Shown: in pieces, positions 57,731 through 64,000 of the stretch | Numbering within the stretch: position 1 is the first letter of the stretch | Layout of the letters: the number at the start of each line of letters is the position of its first letter | Origin: Symsagittifera roscoffensis | Taxonomy: Eukaryota > Xenacoelomorpha > Acoela > Convolutidae | Assembly (NCBI RefSeq): GCF_963678635.1 | Contig: NC_087070.1 | Span: 39,792,397 to 39,856,396 of the forward strand | Direction of reading: 5' to 3' | Length of the DNA stretch: 64,000 nt | Notes under the pieces: generated by a model | Database searches by the model: none | The model's input: only the letters and a program-made list of their open reading frames with translations | Told to the model about the DNA's origin: nothing | Program-made: the position numbers and the translations under genes

Positions 57731-58064
57731 CATCCAACAAACAAAACGTTTACTGACTTCCGGGATTTAAAACAATTTAGAAAAAACTGACAGTTATTTC
57801 TAATTTTTGTTTAAACTAATGCAATCGTTAGAGGGAGTTGAATCAATTGGTGATGTTAACTTGAAATTGGCTCAAATTATAAAATGTCTGAAAAATACCT
57901 TGAACAATATGCCCCGAAGAAAAAAAAGTCAAAAAATCATGGGTTACAAAAGAAATAAAACAAAATATATCAAAAAAAGATCTTTCGTTCAAAAACTGGG
58001 GAAACTCTTCCAACAAAACTTACCACTAGCAGTACAAAAAGAGTAGCGAAGCAAAGTTACCATT

Positions 58065-59040
58065 ATGACTGAAAACGCAAAAGTAAACTATTATGAAACT
58101 AAAATTGCTGGTCGTGTTTCATTTAAGGGTCTATTTTACACGTTCCGATTATTATGCGATCGTGAGTCTTCCTATCAGCAATCCAATATCAGTGCAGAAT
58201 CATTCAATAAATATCTAAATTCTGTTGCAGCCGATCTAGCTGTCAAATTTGAAACTGAAGCATACGTTAGATCTAAAATTGAAAACGTCCTAAAGGAAAA
58301 CGTTTGCTCAGTTTGGCATACAAATGATGTTGTTAAAGTTATAAAAGATTTTCAAAATAAATCCTCTATTGGTCCTCATGGCATTTCGAAATTAATTGCC
58401 AATTATAAATTTTTATATAGCCGATCTTATCAATCTTTCAGTTTTAGAATGATTTTTTCCAGATAAGTTATGAGTTGCAAAAAAAAATTTGTTATATAAG
58501 TCAGGCGCGAAATCGGATCGACGGAATTATAGACCGATTAGTCTCTTGAGCTCAAAATCAAAAGTTTTTGAAGAAATTTTTAACAAAAGAATGCTTTCAT
58601 TTATCAAAAAATATAAGATAATAAACCAAGCTTAGTTTGGATTTCAGCCATAAAAAGTCATGTGTAGATGCTCTTTCAAAATTCTATCGAATTCATGCGC
58701 TCTACGATTGAAAATAAAGACTATGGCTCAGCTTGTTTTTTGAATAAAAAAAAGCTTTTCATACACTCAATCATGAGCACCTGCTGGAAAAACTCAAATA
58801 CTATGGTTTCAGAGGAACGTTTTTTGACATTCTCAAGTCATAACTTTCAAATCGGGAACAATTTGTACAAATGAATGAAACATCATCACAACCACTGAAA
58901 ATTGAGCATGGCGTACTGCAAGGCTCAGTGCTCGGCACCCTTCTTTTTCGCTTATATATTAATAATTTACCACAAAATTGTTTAAAATGCAGTGTAGTAC
59001 TATTTGCTGATGACACTACAATTTTTCATTCTCAATAAAA
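58065..59040 (+). pseudogene. LINE reverse transcriptase remnant
   Basis: The frame 58065-58466 (133 codons) gives the region before the fingers, ending with VIKDFQNKSSIGPHGIS, the usual KS-x-G-x-DGI-like block. Then come NYRPISLLSS (near 58535), HGVLQGSVLGTLLF (near 58905) and the catalytic box VVLFADDTTIFHS (near 59000). Stops and frame changes occur throughout. The order matches CR1/L2/jockey-type LINEs; I cannot pick the clade. Confidence 0.75.
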
Positions 59041-59376
59041 TGAAAATGGTGTTTTGCCGCTGAAAATTATAAAACAGTTAATTGGATGAGTCAAAAAAGT
59101 CTGAAAGTAAACTACGATGAATGTTTTTTCTTATGAATTTTGGTAAGACCTATTATCACTAAGGTTGCATTTTTCCGGGCAAGTGCTGAAAACTGTTGAT
59201 CGTTCCAAGTTTTTAGGAAATGAAATAAACTAAAAATTGGGCTACAAAAGTCATTTTGAAAAAATAATCAAAAAAAACTTTCGCACTTCAGTGGAGTCCT
59301 TAAAGAATCTAAAAATTACTTCTGACAAAAACAACTACCAATTTTTTTAAAGCACTTTTCCAGTTAAAATTAAATT

Positions 59377-59640
59377 ATGGGATTTTTGTACAGAAGTACG
59401 TATAAAACGTACTTAAAAAAAATTTTGAATCTTCAAAAACAGATCGTTAGAGCAAAATCTTTTGAACGAAGTTCTGAGTCATTCGTCGACTTTATGGAAA
59501 ATCACAAGTTTTTGCACTGTTTTCGATATTTTTTGTGTGAACTATTCCAAATGCTTTTCATGAAATTCGTGGCCTCTCTCAACATAAGTTTCTTAATCTA
59601 GAACAGTTTCACAGTGGACGACATACAAGAAAAACTATAA
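59377..59640 (+). pseudogene. LINE RT C-terminal domain remnant
   Basis: 74 codons open with YLKKILNLQKQIVRAKSF, then SVDF-like and LCELFQMLFMKF blocks, which match the conserved helices after the RT palm in CR1/L2-type elements, and a FHSGRHTRKT block just past the stop. It is in line with the RT piece, with about 330 bases of decayed sequence between them. Confidence 0.55.
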
Positions 59641-60119
59641 AATACATATTAATTTCTGTATACTGTGGAACCTTTCAAAAATGGAAATCAGATAAATATC
59701 AGCCATTTTTAGCTTGTCATTGGCTGATCAAAAACAGTTTTCAATCCTAAAAACTTGTTAGACATGAGTGATAAAGATTTCTCATTTTTTTTCAAACGTT
59801 TTCCATGGTTGTACCTACGTAATATTATGTATCTTTTTTCAATTTTCCTTAATCAGTAAGTTCATGTCCCTCACAATTGCTCTCTCACCCTTACCCAGGG
59901 TCATTACTCGTTGAGTTGAAATATTCTTCAATGACCTTTCCAGGCAGTTTATAGTTTAATAAAAATTATTTAACTTTTGACTAAAGCTGGTAAATGAATT
60001 CAAATTCAAAGATAGTGATGAATATTTAGACCCATGCAACGCTAACACACTATATGATCAAGCTTTTCTAGCTTGCTTTCGTCGCCATCTGGACCGGACG
60101 ACTCAGATGGTATATATTG
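59641..60119. other. Region downstream of the LINE, no gene seen
   Basis: AT-rich sequence without motif; a poly(A) or short 3' repeat end for the LINE was not identified. Confidence 0.4.
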
Positions 60120-60295
60120 GGACTAGATATTTTGCAGCCATTGCGACTCAAGACGGGTATGTTGCAACTTGGCGAGACCGAAGAAGTTTTTCGCGTTTTT
60201 GTTTGAACCAAAAAAGCCATGTCGCGACTTTGTACGTCCCCAGAAAGATGTGTTCTAACCTTTGCGGCTCAAAATGGGTTCTTTGAATGTCAGAA
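60120..60295. repeat. Second GCGACTTTGCG-type minisatellite block
   Basis: Four or so degenerate units with GTTGCAACTTGGCGAGACC, TCGCGACTTTGTACG and TTTGCGGCTCAAAATGGGTT, related to the array at 54.2-54.6 kb. Confidence 0.7.
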
Positions 60296-60891
60296 CCTAT
60301 TAGCTTAGCCGTTTATATATTTGCCATAGAATTAAAAATTTTGCTAACAAATTCATCATAAATTGAAAATAAATTTGAATGGCAGAACCTATTAGCTTAG
60401 CCGTTTATATATTTGCCATAGAATTAATAATTGTGTTAACAAATTTATCATAAATTGAAAATTTTCGAGTAAAGTGATGCAATTTCCAAGTTTTTAGTAT
60501 AAAATATTGATCTTTTTCAAGTCGACCCAACTGTTTTCCCGGAAAAAGAAAAGGCCAAATTTTCCAAAAAAAGTGTATCAAAATGCATTTTTTGAAATAT
60601 TTTTTGACTGAACTTCACTCTTTAATGTTATTTAAACCTGTTTTGGGTTGTGCAAAACTGCGCAGAATACATCGGTCGGCCAAAGTGGCACTATTTTTTG
60701 GAAAATTTGGCCTTTTCTTTTTCCGGGAAAACAGTTGGGTCGACTTAACAAAGGTCAATATTTATACTAAAAACTTGGAAATTGCATCACTTTACTCGAA
60801 AATTTTCAATTTATGATGAATTTGTTAACACAATTATTAATTCTATGGCAAATATATAAACGGCTAAGCTAATAGGTTCTAACATTCAAAT
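60284..60891. mobile_element. Palindromic foldback element
   Basis: 60373-60570 and 60694-60891 are about 198-bp inverted arms around a ~123-bp loop. Arms start with TTGAATG..AGAACCTATTAGC and end with GGCCAAATTTTCC; the match is near-complete, including TTTTCCCGGAAAAAG and GTCGAC. The first ~85 bases of the left arm are also duplicated directly just upstream (60284-60370). No clear target duplication and no coding capacity, so it is a non-autonomous foldback/MITE-type element. Confidence 0.85.
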
Positions 60892-61043
60892 CACAATTAC
60901 GAAATGACCTTCCTTGCAACTAGCTCTGATTGTCACATTTTGAAAGCTAAATATTAATTTGATCGGCTACAAAGTTTTGCTTGAAATTTTTGTGACTTAC
61001 AGCTATAATCTTAGGTAGCGAGCTTTCGCTGCAAAAACAGAGA

Positions 61044-61314
61044 ATGGTACTTTTTCTAACATGTGTGACTTTTTTTCTAACGGTTACTATGATGGATTCA
61101 CGTGCTCTCAATTTTGAGGTCGAGAATGAAGACCTAAAAGCTGAATTAAAAGACTCTCTTCTTTCCGAAATCATCGCGGGACATCCGAGCCCGTCGCGGC
61201 CCTTCTTTGTTCGAGTTCACACGAATACTCACGACAACAGGCGCTTAACGTGTGGGGGCACTATCATACATCAATATTTTGTGCTCACAGCCGCTCACTG
61301 TATTTTAGACGCAG
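61044..61314 (+). CDS. Secreted trypsin-like serine protease (S1), first exon
   Basis: From ATG 61044 the product has a hydrophobic signal peptide (about residues 1-20), a short acidic propeptide, and then the start of a chymotrypsin-fold protease. The mature N terminus would be IIAGHPSPSRPF from Ile43, followed by CGGTIIHQYFVLTAAHC with the catalytic His near residue 84. The exon ends at 61314 with a GCAG|GTACCT donor in phase 1; Asp and Ser of the triad would be in later exons outside the window. The residue before the cleavage point is Glu42 rather than Arg or Lys. The retrotransposon LTR begins only 27 bases into the intron. Confidence 0.87.
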
Positions 61315-61341
61315 GTACCTTTTTCCATTGATTTAATTCAT

Positions 61342-61715
61342 TGTTCCTGTTATCCATACGGATACAGTAGGTACCGATATGAACTGATATCCATTCGGAT
61401 ATATTAGAACTATGTCTACCTAAGACAGTATATCCATCTTGAGTGCTAACCATATATACTTATGTAAACTGAACTATATAGAAGTCTGATCTAAATTAAG
61501 TACCTATTAAACCTAACACCATATTCAATAGTTATTTATGAGTCTCTGTCTCTCTCATGATTTCGAGGTCAGATTCGAATCAGACTTAACTTTCGTAACT
61601 GAATTTAAGTTGTTCTCTATCTCTTCGTATTCTATTCTCAGTTAGCGATCAAGCATAGACTTTGACTACATAGATTACACAGTGTATACCTCACCCAACG
61701 GTTGAGGGTATAACA
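61342..61715 (+). repeat. 5' LTR of a young Ty3/gypsy element
   Basis: 374 bases beginning TGTTCC and ending TATAACA, with inverted TG...CA ends (TGTT/AACA), immediately followed by TGGCGCAGCC. The 3' LTR is beyond the window, so the ends are inferred from these landmarks and from the start of the coding frame. A TATATA-like stretch near 61452 might be the promoter. Confidence 0.75.
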
Positions 61716-64000
61716 TGGCGCAGCCAGCACTTACAACAAAAAACCCACTCGGCATTGCCCCATTCTGGCAAAAAGCCTCGGCGGAACCGCCAACAGAGTG
61801 GGAGAAGTGGAACCAGCAACTCTACTTAGGAATTGTCGCAAAAGATGGCATAAACCTGCAAAAGTTATTACGAGATCCACCTGCAGTGAGAAAACCGCAA
61901 GAACCCGGTTATGAACTCCCTATAGAAGGGGAAACTCAAGCACAAACCAGGGACAGGAACATTCGTAACCAAGAAAAAAAGATACAATGGGACAACCAAT
62001 GTGCCCAACTGGACAACTTGGGACCCACCGTGGATGGAATACCATGGGAGGAAGCCGACATAAAAGTCAGAAGCTACATTTACCTGAGTCTTGGTAACGA
62101 AGGTCAAAGACGCCTAAACCAACACTATCCAGACATAAAGATACAAGAAATATCAACGAGAGCATTCTGGAATCGATTGGAACACCTTTTCATTAAAGAC
62201 CGTAATGTTACATTTGATAGATACGAGGCCTTCACAAGAAAGCAGAATAAAACAGAAACGCTGGAACAGTTCCAATGCGGGCTCACTGAATTGGTCATAA
62301 AAGAAAACTTCAAATGTCCCAATTGCAACAATAACACATTAGAAACAGAGATTATTCGAGATTTATTCACAGCGAATATGACAAATGATGAAGTACAAAA
62401 AGATCTACTAGCCGAGACCAAATCCCCAGAGCAAGCGTTTGAATACGCCATACGCAGAGAAAAAGGGTTGGAAAATCAAATCCAAATCCGCAAGCAGGGT
62501 TCCACGACTAATCCTTCTCAACAAACGGGTATAAAAACAGAACCAGTTGGGTTCATTCAAAGAAGAGGAGGGGACCCGTACCGTAATAACAGAAGAGGAA
62601 ACAATAGCGGTCGAGGACAAACACAGCGGGGAAGCTCGCAACGACAAAACAGAGACAGAAAGCAATCTTGTTTTAAGTGCGGTAATCCGTGCGGACCCGG
62701 TCACCTCCAACAATGTCCAGCAAAAGACAAGATTTGCAATAAGTGCACAAAAAGAGGACACTACGCACGACTCTGCAACTCTTCCAATGTTAATGCTATC
62801 AGCGAAGAAGCAAATCTCGAAGTGAATGTCCAGGACACCGACATAGCAGCGTATCTCGACTATCTCCAGGCAGGGGATGTCGTCCCGGGATGGGAATTCA
62901 TAAATCCAGATGACAACAGCGTAAATGCGGTACACTACGAAGAAGAAACGGCAGGAAACTTAACAACAAACGACTTAATAGGACACCTTATTCGAGTTAA
63001 AATTGGGACAAACAGCATTACCTTCATTGCAGACACAGGATCCCCAACATCGTTTGTAAATAACAAAACAGCGGTCAAATTAGAAAATACGGTGCCACGA
63101 ACTCGACGTATTCAGCTCAACCAAAATGACGAGGCAAATAGAATGGTCTGCTACAACGGTTACAAAATCCCTGCGTTCGGCAGGCTGATTGCCCCTATAG
63201 AATCAGGAGGGTGGACAATCAACACAGCGCCATTCGTGGTGGTTGATGATAAACGAGCAAACATCCTGGGTCGCAATTTTCTCCCGCAACTAGGCATTCA
63301 CCTTCAACAGGAAAAACCAACTGGTAAGTCAATCAATTACATTACAGATCCAGAACAATCAGACACGGCCATCACAAACTGGGTTAAAACAGCATACCCA
63401 GGGTTGTGCACCCGTATCGGCCGATCTAAAAACCATGAAGTTCATACGAAATTTTTACATGACTTCAAGGCACTTCAACAAAAGGGCCGCCGAATCCCGA
63501 TTCATATTCAGAAAAAAGTTGAACAAGAACTTAAATCTTTAATTGACCAAGGCCATATCGTGAAGCTCGACAGTTGTAGCGACAAACAATTTATTAGTCC
63601 AATCGTAATCACGGTAAAGAAAGATCAGTCAATCAAGTTAGCCATGGACTCAAAACAAATCAACAAAGCGATACATAAAAACAAGTATCAGATGCCTAAC
63701 ATCGACGTTCTGCTCGACAATGTGGCACAATCAGCTCAGGAGGGAAATGGCAAACCAGGCACAACATATTTTTCTACCATCGATCTCCGATATGCATATA
63801 GCCAATTGAAATTAGATGAAAAAACTAAAACGCAGTGTAACTTTAGTATAATCGGTGGACAAGCGACGGGAACCTATCAGTTCCAAACAGGATTTTACGG
63901 GCTCACGGACATGCCCGCAGAATTCCAGAAAGCCATTGACCTAACGTTAAACAACGAAAAAGATACTTTCGCGTTTCTAGATGATATATTAATTATATCT
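61715..64000 (+). CDS. Ty3/gypsy gag-pro-pol polyprotein, intact, cut by window edge
   Basis: 762 codons are open without a stop to the end of the window. The Gag part (to about residue 310) has a Trp-rich N terminus and a helical capsid-like middle, then an Arg/Asn/Gly-rich stretch. There are two zinc knuckles near residues 319-365 (CFKCGNPCGPGHLQQC, which is atypical, and CNKCTKRGHYARLC, a standard C-x2-C-x4-H-x4-C). The retropepsin motif IADTGSPTSF is near residue 439 with ILGRNFLPQ near 518. RT starts near 600 with TIDLRYAYSQLKLD (motif A, ~690) and FLDDILIIS (motif C, ~755). Gag and Pol are in one frame without a shift. Higher G+C than the surrounding decayed repeats and an undamaged frame suggest a recent insertion. 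Confidence 0.92.
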   Translation, partial: MAQPALTTKNPLGIAPFWQKASAEPPTEWEKWNQQLYLGIVAKDGINLQKLLRDPPAVRKPQEPGYELPIEGETQAQTRDRNIRNQEKKIQWDNQCAQLDNLGPTVDGIPWEEADIKVRSYIYLSLGNEGQRRLNQHYPDIKIQEISTRAFWNRLEHLFIKDRNVTFDRYEAFTRKQNKTETLEQFQCGLTELVIKENFKCPNCNNNTLETEIIRDLFTANMTNDEVQKDLLAETKSPEQAFEYAIRREKGLENQIQIRKQGSTTNPSQQTGIKTEPVGFIQRRGGDPYRNNRRGNNSGRGQTQRGSSQRQNRDRKQSCFKCGNPCGPGHLQQCPAKDKICNKCTKRGHYARLCNSSNVNAISEEANLEVNVQDTDIAAYLDYLQAGDVVPGWEFINPDDNSVNAVHYEEETAGNLTTNDLIGHLIRVKIGTNSITFIADTGSPTSFVNNKTAVKLENTVPRTRRIQLNQNDEANRMVCYNGYKIPAFGRLIAPIESGGWTINTAPFVVVDDKRANILGRNFLPQLGIHLQQEKPTGKSINYITDPEQSDTAITNWVKTAYPGLCTRIGRSKNHEVHTKFLHDFKALQQKGRRIPIHIQKKVEQELKSLIDQGHIVKLDSCSDKQFISPIVITVKKDQSIKLAMDSKQINKAIHKNKYQMPNIDVLLDNVAQSAQEGNGKPGTTYFSTIDLRYAYSQLKLDEKTKTQCNFSIIGGQATGTYQFQTGFYGLTDMPAEFQKAIDLTLNNEKDTFAFLDDILIIS
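61716..61730 (+). other. Primer-binding site
   Basis: TGGCGCAGCCAGCAC directly abuts the LTR end. The TGG start is what a tRNA 3'-CCA end would pair with. It also codes for the first residues of the gag frame. Confidence 0.65.

Noticed and set aside
62408-62935. 175-codon minus-strand ORF
   Set aside because: Opposite the intact gag frame with zinc knuckles; a shadow frame.
1-64000. CRISPR array, rRNA or bacterial operon
   Set aside because: No regularly spaced identical short repeats with unique spacers, no rRNA signatures, and introns with eukaryotic genes point to nuclear DNA.

Overview
The window looks like AT-rich, repeat-dense nuclear DNA from an invertebrate animal. Host genes appear only as interrupted exons with canonical splice sites: two exons of a chitin-binding (Peritrophin-A/CBM14) protein at 11.5-14.9 kb and the first exon of a secreted trypsin-like serine protease at 61.0 kb. 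This gene pair, together with Polinton, Ty3/gypsy and LINE elements, fits an ecdysozoan such as an arthropod, but the species cannot be fixed from the sequence. There is one 200-base assembly gap (9940-10139). I found no tRNA, rRNA or CRISPR array.

Layout. 1-8.8 kb (- strand): a decayed Ty3/gypsy retrotransposon, with integrase running off the left edge, then RNase H, RT, protease, zinc-knuckle gag and gag, broken by frameshifts and in-frame TAA codons; an LTR-like repeat follows at 8.8-9.2 kb. 9.3-11.5 kb: a ~0.6 kb direct duplication around the gap. 11.5-14.9 kb: chitin-binding gene. 15.5-16.1 kb: another copy of the LTR-like repeat. 16.9-17.9 kb (- strand): a broken reverse transcriptase fragment. 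17.8-25.5 kb: three tandem copies of a ~2.6 kb unit whose edge cuts through that RT fragment. 25.5-31.2 kb: decayed, internally duplicated retroelement-like DNA with short coding remnants on the - strand. 31.2-31.8 and 50.8-51.1 kb: satellite-like repeats that once formed one array.

31835-50797 is a nearly complete 19 kb Maverick/Polinton. It has ~0.24 kb terminal inverted repeats beginning AGTAGTATTG, a near-perfect 6-bp target duplication (AATTCA/AAATCA), packaging ATPase, retroviral-type integrase, minor capsid, basic core-like protein, major capsid, adenain-like cysteine protease and a protein-primed type DNA polymerase B with zinc fingers and an HNH-like insertion. Several less familiar genes accompany them: an exonuclease-like ORF, a possible PC4-like protein, an NLS-bearing protein and a GC-richer - strand ORF. 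The polymerase gene carries two apparent spliceosomal introns. Many genes have frameshifts or stops and the integrase has lost its catalytic Glu, so this copy looks dead.

51.2-61 kb holds a third LTR-like copy, a hAT-like MITE (52.6 kb), a diverged segmental duplication, a GCGACTTTGCG minisatellite, a decayed LINE (ORF1, endonuclease, RT; 56.1-59.6 kb) and a 519-bp palindromic foldback element (60.4-60.9 kb). From 61342 a young Ty3/gypsy element sits in intron 1 of the protease gene: a 374-bp LTR, a primer-binding site and a fully open gag-pro-pol frame running off the right edge. Its apparent start codon spans the LTR/primer-binding-site junction.
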